A DNA stretch of 64,000 bases from Flavobacterium profundi (GCF_006491645.1 NZ_VDCZ01000005.1:1-64000); one strand, 5' to 3'. Positions 4,833 through 14,299 are shown, counted from the first letter of the stretch. Notes: generated from the sequence alone by a model not told the origin. Numbers and translations: made by a program.

Positions 4833-6914
4833 ATGGAAACAAAAGAAAAAAAACAAACGGAAAAAAGTAGCAGTGCAGCAGCTTCTACTTTTCAATTCAG
4901 AACTCCTGCGGGCATTCAAGATTTTTCGGATAACTCCTTAAAACAAGAAGCCATGAACGCGCTTTGGAGCTCTAATTTAGACGGCTTTACCCAACAAGGA
5001 ATGCTTAACAATCCTTGGAATACAAACAATACTCCTAAAACCACTAATTATTTTAACCCTATTGATGACAATACGCAAAGTAGTGCTTTAAATATCAAAT
5101 GGAATGCTTTTCCTGGGCGATTGGCTTTTAACTTTCCCAATGCCTCTCAAGATCAATTGAATCAAATGGCAGACACAGGAAATATGCCAGGAAAAATTAC
5201 AAATAGTCCGTGTAGTGCAACCGGACAACAAGTTGCTTATTTTCCATACGGACCAAGAGGTTGGCAAGATGAATATTGCGAATGGGCAGTTACACGAGAT
5301 ACCAAAGGAAACATCGTTAGAATCGATTTTACTTGTGAAAATCCGGAATATTGGAACAGTTTATGGTTAATCGACCCCAATAAAGTGTTAGAATTGTATC
5401 AAACGATATTAGACAAACCACAAATTACTTTAGAAGATTTGAGTTTGCCAGGAGTTACCAATCCAATTACCAATCAACCCGTATATAATCCGTTGAACAA
5501 ATGGAACTCGGGAACGGTTTCAGATAGTACGAAAGGAGGTGCGATTCATTTAACCAGTACGCCCAATACGCTTCAAACGGAAATTGGTTTAGCCACCACC
5601 TCAACGGTTCAACGTTTTAATCCACCAGGTTCCACTGGAACGAGTACGATGTGGCCTTCTTCTCAATACAATGATTTAATTTGTGTGGGCCAATTTGGGC
5701 AACGGTACCGTAATAGTGATCCAAATATTGGAGGAAATGTAAATAATTTGGTTACCCAAGGCACCGTAGTAACTTTAGCCGATCCACCAGGATTGTACAT
5801 TCAAATGCCTGATTTTTCAAATTATGTAACTCCAGACAATACTCCTGCTTCGGATTTTTGGACGATAAAAAGAGGCTCTAAAACCTTAAATGATCAATAT
5901 GGCAATCCGTTACCCGGTAATTTTATTTTACATGCAGTCTTTGAAGTTCCAAAAGACAAATCGTATACCGTAAGTGATATTAAAATTTCTGGTGAAACGA
6001 TTGATTGGGGCTCTCAGGTTGCTGCAACTTTTAAAATGCAAATTGTAGCCGCAGGATATTCGGGTACTACACCTCAAGGATATAATCAGGTAACGGATAT
6101 TGAAAAAGATGCTTTGGCACAACCTTTACAAATTTTCTACAAAGACTATTTTGATACCATGTACAACACTCCAGTTCCCAACCCAGTAAACAATCCTATT
6201 TCCCTTTTAAGTAACAGTACGTATGTACCGCTAAGTGTGAATGTTGGAACAACAAGTGCGGAAATGGTAGTGATAGCAGGAACGTGTACGGCTAAAGAAA
6301 ACCAACCGAATACGTATCCTAAAATATCCTTTAACGATCCTAACATTACTGCTGTAGTCACCGCAGTAAAAGAAAATGTGTATTATGCCGTTCCGGGAAA
6401 TAGTCAACCCAGTATGAATACAGCTTTATATATCACCGTAACGATAGGTAGTGCAGCCAAAACAGGTCAGCAAGGGGTTTTTGTAACCAATGTAGGTCAG
6501 CAACTGAGTACTGCAATGCCTGCTTTATTTTTAGTGACTCCCGTATCGGTTCAAGCGGATTTGGCATGGCAAAATACTGGTGTTGTACTGACGTCTTCTA
6601 ATAAAACACAAATCACCTATCAATCGGGATTATGGACTGCAAACCCCAATGACAATGGCGGAAAATTATACGATGCCAAAGGAAATCCAACCTTTATTCC
6701 TGCCAAAACAGGGTACACTATGCCTGGTGAAAATGAAGGAGCGCTTATTGGTAAAGTGGGGAATACAGTTTTCTTAGTAGGATTAGGAACTACTGTTCCT
6801 GCTGGACTTTCGGGAGAAATTCAACTTTGCATCAACGACGATTTGAATGCTCTATATGGAGTAGGTTTAGTAGATAATTTGGGAGCAATTACAGTTGCTA
6901 TCGAAGTACAATAA
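4833..6914 (+). CDS. large unknown protein paired with a cytochrome
   Basis: I do not recognise this protein of about 693 residues. It starts METKEKKQTEKSSSAAAS and has no signal peptide. The body is rich in N, T, G and P with many aromatic residues, as in beta-rich secreted or surface proteins. It contains cysteines in SPCSATG and DEYCEWAV. The ATG at 4833 is preferred over 4785, which would add 16 residues of a different character. Twenty-eight bases separate its stop from the cytochrome-like gene, so the two form one operon. The partner is exported, which suggests that this protein works with it, possibly in an oxidation reaction. That is inference. Confidence 0.7.
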   Translation: METKEKKQTEKSSSAAASTFQFRTPAGIQDFSDNSLKQEAMNALWSSNLDGFTQQGMLNNPWNTNNTPKTTNYFNPIDDNTQSSALNIKWNAFPGRLAFNFPNASQDQLNQMADTGNMPGKITNSPCSATGQQVAYFPYGPRGWQDEYCEWAVTRDTKGNIVRIDFTCENPEYWNSLWLIDPNKVLELYQTILDKPQITLEDLSLPGVTNPITNQPVYNPLNKWNSGTVSDSTKGGAIHLTSTPNTLQTEIGLATTSTVQRFNPPGSTGTSTMWPSSQYNDLICVGQFGQRYRNSDPNIGGNVNNLVTQGTVVTLADPPGLYIQMPDFSNYVTPDNTPASDFWTIKRGSKTLNDQYGNPLPGNFILHAVFEVPKDKSYTVSDIKISGETIDWGSQVAATFKMQIVAAGYSGTTPQGYNQVTDIEKDALAQPLQIFYKDYFDTMYNTPVPNPVNNPISLLSNSTYVPLSVNVGTTSAEMVVIAGTCTAKENQPNTYPKISFNDPNITAVVTAVKENVYYAVPGNSQPSMNTALYITVTIGSAAKTGQQGVFVTNVGQQLSTAMPALFLVTPVSVQADLAWQNTGVVLTSSNKTQITYQSGLWTANPNDNGGKLYDAKGNPTFIPAKTGYTMPGENEGALIGKVGNTVFLVGLGTTVPAGLSGEIQLCINDDLNALYGVGLVDNLGAITVAIEVQ

Positions 6915-6942
6915 GTAGTCCTTTTAAAATAAACTAGAAAAC

Positions 6943-8442
6943 ATGAAACTACTTCATTTTAAAATTACAGTCTTGATAAGCCTGATTGTCATTGGTTGGC
7001 TCTCTTTACGAAATACGAGTAGTCAAAGTGCCACCTATCAGAAGATAGCTACTGTTGACAATTCTTGTGATTGCTACTCTACATCTCCTTTAACTAAAAT
7101 TGTCATCAATTTTAATGGCAAGGTACCAGGTGATTTACTTTCGTTTACCAATCAATCTCAAGCCAATTGTTTTGCTTGGCAAGAATTTATCAGTTTGAAT
7201 TGGCCTACCACTAAAAGTGCTTCTTTTGGAGATCCTGGAGATACCAATCCGGTAGCATGGGAAACCTATATGCCAGAAAACGTATTGTTTCAACCCGAAG
7301 GTGTTCCACCTCCAGAATGGGGAACATTAGTGTCGCAGGAGTATGCTTCCAAGTTTAAAACCAGTCGCTTACAATTCAATCCATCCAAAACCAAATTGCT
7401 TACGTTTGCCGCAAAGTTTGATGTAAAGGACACGGTTAAAGGTTTGAATCCAAATCAGGCTGCCCCTTTTGGGAAACCCAATTGGCTAGGCGCGCAGAAC
7501 AAAACTAATGTTTGGTATGAGATCAAATTGAATTACGATTACTATAAGTTTGTAGTAGATAATGGGTATTACAATGCCATTACACAGCATGATAGTGTTC
7601 GAAATGGCGTGCCTATTAACTTTCCACAAGGCGTGTACAATGGCAAAGTAGGTGCTATCGAACTGAAAGCCGCTTGGATGGAAGTAGATACTCCAAGTTC
7701 GGCCAAATGGAAGCAGTACAAACTTTCCAATGCCATTGTGATGGATCCGTATACAGGGAAGTTACGCAATACAACTGTGGCTTTAGTAGGACTGCATATT
7801 TTGCATAAAACCCAAAACCAACCCACTTGGGTTTGGGCTACCTTTGAGCATATCGATAATGTACCCGATGTGGCCAATGCACCCACACCAACCTATGGTT
7901 ATAATTTTTACAATGCCAATTGTACGCCTACGCAAGTAGCATTAAAAAATGGGAAAACAGTGACTGTTCCTTGTACGCCCAACACACCACCACCCTATTA
8001 TTTATCAGAAGGTAGAGTGGCACCCATACAAGTAACGCGGGTAAACAGTATCGATCCAGAAGATGCGGTACCTATTAATACGAGAATGCAAAATAACATT
8101 AAAACGTTTTATCCGAATTCGGTGTTTCAGTATTACCAATTGGTGGATGTCATTTGGTCGCAATTGCCCATTCCTGATCCAACCAAACCCATTCAAGCAC
8201 CACAAAATATTAACGCCTCTTCCATGTTGAGTGGAAAAGCCATAGTAGCCAATACCACTATGGAAAGTTATGTACAAGATAGCAATACTTGTTACAGTTG
8301 TCATAAATACAGTACGATTGCCGATTACAGTAAAGACACCATAAACAATAATGTATTTGGCGATTTTAGTTTTGCCATTTCAGCGGCTCAGTATCCTAAG
8401 AATGGTACCGTAATGAAATTTAAAAAGAAGGGAAAAAAATAA
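6943..8442 (+). CDS. exported monoheme c-type cytochrome-like protein
   Basis: This 499-residue protein has a hydrophobic N-terminal segment (about 8-22) that fits a signal peptide or anchor, and one CxxCH haem-binding motif, CYSCH, at 450-454. A motif near 85-95 reads ANCFAWQEFISLNWP. The long region between is not a standard cytochrome fold that I recognise. The short basic tail ends FKKKGKK. It follows the large unknown gene in an operon and is closed by a strong terminator. The CxxCH motif implies periplasmic or surface haem attachment; the electron partner and substrate are unknown. Confidence 0.75.
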   Translation: MKLLHFKITVLISLIVIGWLSLRNTSSQSATYQKIATVDNSCDCYSTSPLTKIVINFNGKVPGDLLSFTNQSQANCFAWQEFISLNWPTTKSASFGDPGDTNPVAWETYMPENVLFQPEGVPPPEWGTLVSQEYASKFKTSRLQFNPSKTKLLTFAAKFDVKDTVKGLNPNQAAPFGKPNWLGAQNKTNVWYEIKLNYDYYKFVVDNGYYNAITQHDSVRNGVPINFPQGVYNGKVGAIELKAAWMEVDTPSSAKWKQYKLSNAIVMDPYTGKLRNTTVALVGLHILHKTQNQPTWVWATFEHIDNVPDVANAPTPTYGYNFYNANCTPTQVALKNGKTVTVPCTPNTPPPYYLSEGRVAPIQVTRVNSIDPEDAVPINTRMQNNIKTFYPNSVFQYYQLVDVIWSQLPIPDPTKPIQAPQNINASSMLSGKAIVANTTMESYVQDSNTCYSCHKYSTIADYSKDTINNNVFGDFSFAISAAQYPKNGTVMKFKKKGKK

Positions 8443-8469
8443 TTTTGTAAATAACTAACTTTTATACCT

Positions 8470-8509
8470 AGCACCCTATTGTTCTTCGGAAGAATTGGGT
8501 GCTTTTTTT
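8470..8509 (+). terminator. terminator after cytochrome-like gene
   Basis: AGCACCC pairs with GGGTGCT around an inner TTCG-type loop and is followed by seven T. Confidence 0.8.
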
Positions 8510-8576
8510 AGGTGTAAAAAACAACTGTAAGGTAAAAAACTATATCAATAAAGAATAAATTGTCTTTAAAAGTCTT

Positions 8577-8726
8577 TTAGGAGCGTTGCTTCTTCACTTT
8601 TGATTTGCTTGCTTGACTTAATCGTTTCGCTTGAGCTCTTGCTTCTTCTAAGGTAATTGGAGATTGTTTGGATAGTATTTCCATACCTAACTTGGCTCTT
8701 TCCTGAAATGATATTTTGTAGTTCAT
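8577..8726 (-). CDS. 49-residue protein, antitoxin-like
   Basis: This ORF begins MNYKISFQERAKLGMEILSK and ends KVKKQRS. It is short, helical, charged and basic at the end, a make-up often seen in small antitoxin-like proteins, but no partner toxin gene is present on either side. It might be an orphan or a remnant. No clear promoter was found. Confidence 0.5.
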   Translation of the reverse strand: MNYKISFQERAKLGMEILSKQSPITLEEARAQAKRLSQASKSKVKKQRS

Positions 8727-8857
8727 GCTTCATAGAATTAGTGTAACAAATATACTGATTTTATTCTTTCAAATCTTAGTATCCATTTTGGAACCTAAAC
8801 CCATTACTATGCAACAATCTATTAGAAAAATCCATCCCTTACAATTTTAACTCGAGA

Positions 8858-9081
8858 ACCTAAACTTTTAGGTAAGACAGTTAAGATTTTATGTCTGGAA
8901 CTTAAAATTTTATGTCTGGGACTTAAAATTTTATGTAGTAGGACGTAAAATTTTACCCTAGAGACTTAAAATTTTATGTAGTAGGACGTAAAATTTTACC
9001 CTAGAGACTTAAAATTTTAGGTGGGTGCGTTAAAATTTTATGTCGGGCACTTAAAATTTTATGTTTAGCGCACGGCTGGTA
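8858..9081. repeat. array A: ten 16-bp palindromes every 21-22 bp
   Basis: Units begin at 8858, 8879, 8900, 8921, 8943, 8964, 8986, 9007, 9028 and 9049. The consensus is ACNTAAAATTTTANGT, a palindrome, with a 5-6 base spacer. Bases 8921-8963 and 8964-9006 are a perfect 43-bp tandem duplication. The array ends with TAGCGCACGGCTGGTA (9066-9081), which is repeated after array B. The spacing is close to two helical turns, so every unit would face the same side of the DNA. It is not CRISPR because the spacers are only 5-6 bases. Confidence 0.8.
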
Positions 9082-9225
9082 CGAGTTTTTATTTTTTTGA
9101 CTACGCTTTTTTGATACTTAAATGTCACCCTGTAATCCCGAAACTTCGGGACATAAGATGCTCCACCCAATTTTTTAATCTCTGATGAGATTCCTAAAAC
9201 TTTTAAATATCCATTTTAACCCAAT
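9082..9225. other. spacer between the two palindrome arrays
   Basis: No ORF is seen. A small inverted repeat TCCCGAAACTTCGGGA lies near 9136-9151, inside a sequence resembling dispersed flavobacterial intergenic DNA. Confidence 0.4.
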
Positions 9226-9409
9226 ACCCTAAAATTTTACGTTACAGACCGAAACGTTTAGGTTAGGAACCCAAAATTTTAGGTTAGGAAGCCAAAGTTT
9301 TACGTCTGCCTACGTAAAATTTTACGTGCCGGGACGTAAAATTTTACGCTAGAGACCCAAAATTTTACGTTAGGTGACGTAAACGTTTAGGTCTAGCGCA
9401 CAGCTGGTA
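9226..9409. repeat. array B: eight 16-bp palindromes every 21-22 bp
   Basis: Units begin at 9226, 9248, 9269, 9290, 9312, 9334, 9355 and 9377. The best units are exact palindromes ACGTAAAATTTTACGT. The array ends with TAGCGCACAGCTGGTA (9394-9409), one base different from the end of array A. Arrays A and B are therefore two diverged copies of one structure. They lie between the terminators of the cytochrome operon and the rtcB operon. Confidence 0.8.
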
Positions 9410-9444
9410 AGGGGTTTTGTTTTTTGGAGGATGAGATTGAGTAT

Positions 9445-9474
9445 AAAAAACGTCCTTTTGGATTAAAGGACGTT
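9445..9474 (-). terminator. terminator of the rtcB operon
   Basis: On the minus strand AACGTCCTTT pairs with AAAGGACGTT and is followed by a U run. The sequence closely matches the terminator at 4478-4508. Confidence 0.8.
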
Positions 9475-9505
9475 TTGAAATAGTGCACTGTTCAATCTAA
9501 AATAA

Positions 9506-10564
9506 TTAAATATATAATTCTTTTCGTATTGCAATTAGTTTTCTAAGTATCATATCGTTTTCAGGAGTTTCTGGTAAACTTGTTACTTCATACAAACCTT
9601 CTATTTTACGAATTAAATCTTCTGCTTTTTGCAATAAAGTATCATATTCCATTTTACCAGATTTAATTGAAAGTAATTCTTCTCTATTAGGCACTCGAAT
9701 ATCTATACTTCCCTTTGAAAATATTTGTTCCGCAGTTTGTAATAAACGAATTGTATGCATCATGTTCTTACTATCATAGTTTTTACTATGAAGTTGATTC
9801 GTATTGTAACGTGCTTCATTTCGTTTTTCAATCCAATCCCAATATTCAGAATATTCTTTACAATATTTCGAATACCCTTCTAAATTACAACTTAAATAAC
9901 CCATGGGTTCGGCTCCTTTTTCAATGGAAGATACCGATACTTCATTAGACAATTCATTTTTAACAATACCTCTATATCCCAATATTTTATGATAATCATA
10001 AAAGAGTGCATATATACCTTTTGCATTGGGAACCTTAATTAATCCACATTGTTCTTGAGAAAGACCATACTCCTCTAACCATTTTGTAAGTGGAATTGAA
10101 TCATAGCCCTTTAAAATAGCACAAAAATCTAATAAAGTTTTACGCTCCTTTGTCATTGGATTTACAATCTTCTTTTTCAAACCCCGTGCTTTTTTTATTT
10201 GCGTCATAGCATAACCTGCAAAACTATCTTTACACAACTTAGACAGAAAATCTTCAATTTGAAATTGATTCATAATTGGATGTTTATATAAAATACAGTC
10301 TTCAGGAGTAGCTAGAAGTTCCAAAATATTTGGATTATTTTTTAGCAATAACTCAATAAAACGACCCAATTCATAATATACAATATCATTGGTTTCATTA
10401 CTAATTTGAGGAATATACTCTAACCCAAAGAATTTTTCTTTTGGTAAATAATATACCCCTTTAATATCAGTATCTGAAGTTGGTGTGTCTAAACCAAAAG
10501 CTTTGCTTCCAGAAATCACTTCAAACAGTAGTAACTTACCCGATTTTAAATCTTCAATTGTCAT
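9506..10564 (-). CDS. RlaP-type nucleotidyltransferase (YcgL/COG3541-like)
   Basis: This 352-residue protein has the nucleotidyltransferase core motif GSKAFGLDTPTSDTDIKG at 18-35, with the two metal-binding aspartates (SDTD). A long helical region follows. This matches the polymerase-beta superfamily clade named RlaP (RNA ligase associated polymerase), which is often encoded next to RNA ligases. It is the third gene of the rtcB operon; one base separates it from the preceding gene. A role in adding nucleotides to broken RNA ends before or during ligation is inferred from family and context. The substrate is unknown. Confidence 0.8.
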   Translation of the reverse strand: MTIEDLKSGKLLLFEVISGSKAFGLDTPTSDTDIKGVYYLPKEKFFGLEYIPQISNETNDIVYYELGRFIELLLKNNPNILELLATPEDCILYKHPIMNQFQIEDFLSKLCKDSFAGYAMTQIKKARGLKKKIVNPMTKERKTLLDFCAILKGYDSIPLTKWLEEYGLSQEQCGLIKVPNAKGIYALFYDYHKILGYRGIVKNELSNEVSVSSIEKGAEPMGYLSCNLEGYSKYCKEYSEYWDWIEKRNEARYNTNQLHSKNYDSKNMMHTIRLLQTAEQIFSKGSIDIRVPNREELLSIKSGKMEYDTLLQKAEDLIRKIEGLYEVTSLPETPENDMILRKLIAIRKELYI

Positions 10565-10565
10565 T

Positions 10566-11321
10566 TCATTTATTTAGAATTATTTTTTTGAAAATTTCAT
10601 CAAGTTTGAAATTATCTCTTTTACTATTCGCTAAACTAGTAGCATTTTCGATATTGAAAGTTAATGTTTCTTTTATAAAATTAGTTATAATCTCTTCTTT
10701 AGGGTGCAGGTAACTTTCGTCTTGACTTGCTTTAATATCCATTAACGTTATTACTTTCTCCTTTATTTTTTTAGGTGCTATATCCAACAACTCCATAAAA
10801 GCTACAGGCGGAAAACTATTCATTTTAACAATCCACATTCCAGATAATACAGTTCGTAACGCATAAAAATAACTTTTCAATTTGACTTGTTCTTTTTCGC
10901 ATACTTCTAGAAAGTTTTTAGTTGTGCCGATATAATGATACATGCAAGAAACTGGAGAAAAACATTCATTGGCTACTTTTCGTAATTCATCTATAAAATC
11001 TTTATTTTCAAAATATACTATTGGACTATATATCCATTCTAAAAAAGGTGCATTTGATTTTGCCAACAGCAATAATGCTTTCCGTATATCCCAACCTGAG
11101 CCATCTAAATCTTCATCAGTCATGAATTCAATTACATCAGTTTTTTCCCAAATTGATAAATAATAATTCAAATCATGTTTGTAAATGAACCGTATATCAT
11201 AATCACTGTCTGGAGATGCAAATCCCCAAGCCCTGCTTCCCGATTCTACTGCGTATAAAATTTCTACTCCTTTTTCAAGTTCTATTTCTCGTATTTTTTT
11301 TAGTATTAATTCTTTCATCAT
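10566..11321 (-). CDS. second RlaP-type nucleotidyltransferase
   Basis: This 251-residue protein carries the motif ESGSRAWGFASPDSDYDIRF at 26-45, again with the paired aspartates of the nucleotidyltransferase fold. It is shorter than its neighbour and related to it, but not a close duplicate. It starts 27 bases after the rtcB stop codon and ends one base before the next nucleotidyltransferase gene, so the three genes form an operon. Two distinct nucleotidyltransferases next to one ligase suggest two RNA-end processing activities, which is inference. Confidence 0.8.
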   Translation of the reverse strand: MMKELILKKIREIELEKGVEILYAVESGSRAWGFASPDSDYDIRFIYKHDLNYYLSIWEKTDVIEFMTDEDLDGSGWDIRKALLLLAKSNAPFLEWIYSPIVYFENKDFIDELRKVANECFSPVSCMYHYIGTTKNFLEVCEKEQVKLKSYFYALRTVLSGMWIVKMNSFPPVAFMELLDIAPKKIKEKVITLMDIKASQDESYLHPKEEIITNFIKETLTFNIENATSLANSKRDNFKLDEIFKKIILNK

Positions 11322-11347
11322 TAAATTTTTAAAAAAAGTAAACTTCT

Positions 11348-12769
11348 CTAATCCTCCCTACTCCCATCATCTGCCATTCGTACCATTTTAGGAGTAAACT
11401 TGGCAACGACATCGACTAAGGCTTCTTGGCTTGCCATTACTTGGTTGATGTCTTTGTATGCCATTGGGGCTTCGTCTAAACCAGCTCCAATTAACGTAAC
11501 GCCATGATCTTTTAAAATCGCTTGCATCTCCTTTTTCGTAATGTTTTTTATCGCCTGAGTTCGACTCATTTGTCTCCCTGCGCCATGTGATGCCGAATGC
11601 AAAGCTTCCGCTTCTCCTTTTCCGCGTACTAAAAATCCGGGTGCGGTCATACTTCCTGGAATAATTCCCATCACACCTTTGGCTGCTGGTGTGGCTCCTT
11701 TTCGGTGCACAATCACTTCTTCTCCATTATGGATTTCTTTCCAAGCAAAATTATGATGGTTTTCCACTTTGGCTAAAACGGTTGCCCCTAAAGCTTGAGC
11801 CATTTTATTATGAATTACTTCATGACAAGCGGAAGCATAATCACCAGCTAAATTCATGGCAATCCAATATTCTTGACCTAATTCGGTATCCAAACCTAAA
11901 TAGGCTAAGTTTTTGGCTTTTTCAGGGAGTTTGCAATGTTCTTTGGCCAACTTCGTATACTGTCCGGCTATCGTAGCACCAAAACCTCTCGAACCCGAAT
12001 GCGTTAACAAGGCTACATAGTTTCCTTTTGGAATGTTCAACACGGCATCGTCTTTTTCAAATTGGAGGATTCCAAATTCGACAAAGTGATTACCACCACC
12101 CGAACTTCCTAATTGCGACCATGCTTTGTCTTTCAATTGCTGGATGAATTTGTGGTTCGCAAACTCTTTTCGTTCCATCACTTCGTGATCGGCTTTGTAC
12201 TGACCGTGAAATCCATGACCCGCACCAAACTTCGTATGTGCAACCAATTCTCGTTGGAACTTGGCTTCGTTTTCGTAATAAAATAATTCTGGAATATCAT
12301 ATACCGATAATGCCATTCTACATCCAATATCTACACCTACTCCATACGGAATTACGGCATTAGTTGTGGCCAACACACCACCAATTGGCAATCCATATCC
12401 TTGGTGCGCATCGGGCATTAAAGCCCCAGCAACAGTTACTGGCAATTGCATCGCTACTTCCATTTGTTGTCTTGCTCCTGCTTCAATATGATCGGCTCCA
12501 TACATCGCAAATACAGCTGGAGTATCGTTTAACGCAATGAAATCTTCTGGCTTTTCATTGGATTTTTCAATAATGGCTTGCGCCAATGCACCGAATAAAG
12601 CATCATCCAAATAGGTTTCGGGTTGCGCTAAGACTTTAGTATAGTTATCCAGCATTTGTTCTTTGGTAAAACCCGTTCTTTTTCGGTTGCATTTTAAAGC
12701 AATACCGATTAAGTTTCCTTCTGCATACCCTAAGGCTAATAAATCGTTTCCGTTAATGGCTGTGTTCAT
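11348..12769 (-). CDS. rtcB: RtcB family RNA-splicing ligase
   Basis: RtcB joins RNA 2',3'-cyclic phosphate (or 3'-phosphate) ends to 5'-OH ends with GTP and Mn(II). The signatures are present: MPDAHQGYGLPIGGVLA, GVGVDIGCRM (metal Cys), GSSGGGNHFVEFG, THSGSRGFG, ENHHNFAW and SHGAGRQMSR. Translation from 12769 gives 473 residues, typical of the family. An in-frame ATG at 12871 would add 34 residues with no family match. An inverted repeat TACGC-N9-GCGTA lies near 12865-12890 and might be an operator. It is the first gene of an operon with two RlaP-type nucleotidyltransferases. No rtcA, rtcR or Ro60 gene is visible. Confidence 0.95.
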   Translation of the reverse strand: MNTAINGNDLLALGYAEGNLIGIALKCNRKRTGFTKEQMLDNYTKVLAQPETYLDDALFGALAQAIIEKSNEKPEDFIALNDTPAVFAMYGADHIEAGARQQMEVAMQLPVTVAGALMPDAHQGYGLPIGGVLATTNAVIPYGVGVDIGCRMALSVYDIPELFYYENEAKFQRELVAHTKFGAGHGFHGQYKADHEVMERKEFANHKFIQQLKDKAWSQLGSSGGGNHFVEFGILQFEKDDAVLNIPKGNYVALLTHSGSRGFGATIAGQYTKLAKEHCKLPEKAKNLAYLGLDTELGQEYWIAMNLAGDYASACHEVIHNKMAQALGATVLAKVENHHNFAWKEIHNGEEVIVHRKGATPAAKGVMGIIPGSMTAPGFLVRGKGEAEALHSASHGAGRQMSRTQAIKNITKKEMQAILKDHGVTLIGAGLDEAPMAYKDINQVMASQEALVDVVAKFTPKMVRMADDGSRED

Positions 12770-12989
12770 AACTGTAAATTTAATGTATTTTGGTAAACCA
12801 ATTATTTTGTGTTGGATGCATTGGTAAACCTTCTTATTTTGATACTGCAAAGATTTTATATCCATACGCAATTATTTCGCGTAGTACTAAAAAAGTTTTA
12901 GTTTACTTGTAGCTTCAACTTAATTTTAATTGGATTACTTTTAAGAATGAAAGTTTTTTACTGTATTTTCGTGATTGAATTGGGTTCCC

Positions 12990-13730
12990 ATGAAAAATAT
13001 AGTCTTATTTCTAATTTTCCTATTATTTGCTTCTTGTGCAAACAAGGAAAAACAACTTGTGGGACATTGGCATGAATACGAAAAAGGAAATGATGATTTT
13101 ATAAACTGTCATAAAATTACAGATAGCACCTATTTTCTTAATGCATATACATATGGAAGTGGTGAACCATTCAAAAGAGGTATTGAAATGAAAAAGACTG
13201 AAATTGCAATTGGTGGCGATTATTTTTTTTCTAGCGATTTTACTTTTGATAAAAACCAACTTATAGTGAATGATTCTATTTATTGGATCAAACAAGAAGA
13301 TAACCTGAAAACATTTATCGATGATTTTTCAGCAGGTCTTTTGGTAAATATTCATCCTTTTGAAACGAACTTAACTGAGTTTGATTATAATAAATCGGAA
13401 AAACCTCTTGAAATTATAATATATATTGGTACACTTAAAAGAAGTACACTTACCCTTTATAAAGACTATAATACAAAACTACATTACATTCAACTGAATG
13501 ATATGATTAGTTCTATAGATGACATAAGAAGTTTTGTAATTCCAGCATGCACTTTAAATAGTACTAAAGAGGATAAGATTTTACTTCATTTAGATAAAGA
13601 AACACCAGTTGAATTGATTAATCAAATAGAAGCAGAAATTCTAAATAGCGGTTATAAACGAAATCAAATGTATTATCTAACCATAAACCCTAATAAAAGA
13701 GTGTATGGTTATAATCATCGCAACTTATGA
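12990..13730 (+). CDS. lipoprotein of unknown function
   Basis: This protein of about 246 residues has a lipoprotein signal peptide, MKNIVLFLIFLLFASC, with lipobox FASC. The mature part is charged and mixed alpha/beta. The ATG at 12990 is preferred over 12975 because it starts the signal peptide directly. Its stop codon overlaps the start of the next lipoprotein gene by four bases (ATGA), so they are translationally coupled. The C-terminal part (about 130-225) resembles ExbD/TolR-like periplasmic folds in length and pattern, but this is weak. Confidence 0.7.
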   Translation: MKNIVLFLIFLLFASCANKEKQLVGHWHEYEKGNDDFINCHKITDSTYFLNAYTYGSGEPFKRGIEMKKTEIAIGGDYFFSSDFTFDKNQLIVNDSIYWIKQEDNLKTFIDDFSAGLLVNIHPFETNLTEFDYNKSEKPLEIIIYIGTLKRSTLTLYKDYNTKLHYIQLNDMISSIDDIRSFVIPACTLNSTKEDKILLHLDKETPVELINQIEAEILNSGYKRNQMYYLTINPNKRVYGYNHRNL

Positions 13731-14299
13731 AAACCTATTTTATTTTCCTCTTACTCCTTCTCTTTTATGCTTGTAATGAAAAAAAAGAAAATGTAGTAGA
13801 AACACAAGAAATAGTTTCTGATAGCATCCTTAAAAAACAGGATAGTTTAGAAGAACTTAAATTTACTGTGGAAGAAACGCCAACTGATACCCTTTCAGAA
13901 TTTAGTGAAATAGAGACCTTTTATGTAGTAGTAGTCGATACCAGTTTGAATTATGCAATGTTGCACCAAAAAATGTTTGACGTTCACCATAAATTAACTA
14001 TTCCTATTGACACTATGGGTAGGTATTACAACCCTACAAAAGATTTAATTACACTTCCAGAGGATGATGAAGACGAATTGTATGCAGGTGATTATTTTCC
14101 AAGACGTTTTCCTTCTGAGACCTTAAGTTTAGAATATTTATCTATATACAAAAACAATACAAATGAAAAAACAATTGCTGTCGTTTCTGGTATATTTGAA
14201 CAAGAAAAAAAAGCAGACAGCTCTTTGAAAGAGATTCAAAAAGTGTTTCCCAAAACATTTAAACTAAAGACAGAAATGTTTGTGGGATGTTTGCATTAA
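13727..14299 (+). CDS. lipoprotein of unknown function
   Basis: This 190-residue protein has a signal peptide ending in lipobox FYAC (residues 13-16), then an acidic, low-complexity linker (about 17-60) and a compact C-terminal region. It overlaps the upstream lipoprotein gene by four bases and probably acts with it at the cell envelope. I do not recognise a family. Confidence 0.65.
   Translation: MKTYFIFLLLLLFYACNEKKENVVETQEIVSDSILKKQDSLEELKFTVEETPTDTLSEFSEIETFYVVVVDTSLNYAMLHQKMFDVHHKLTIPIDTMGRYYNPTKDLITLPEDDEDELYAGDYFPRRFPSETLSLEYLSIYKNNTNEKTIAVVSGIFEQEKKADSSLKEIQKVFPKTFKLKTEMFVGCLH

Noticed and set aside
8858..9409. CRISPR array
   Set aside because: The repeats are palindromic and the gaps are only 5-6 bases with partial repetition. 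There are no spacers of 25-40 bases and no cas genes.
12770..12871. Longer N-terminus of RtcB
   Set aside because: The added 34 residues do not fit RtcB proteins, whose conserved start is near NGNDLLALGY; the region also carries an operator-like inverted repeat.
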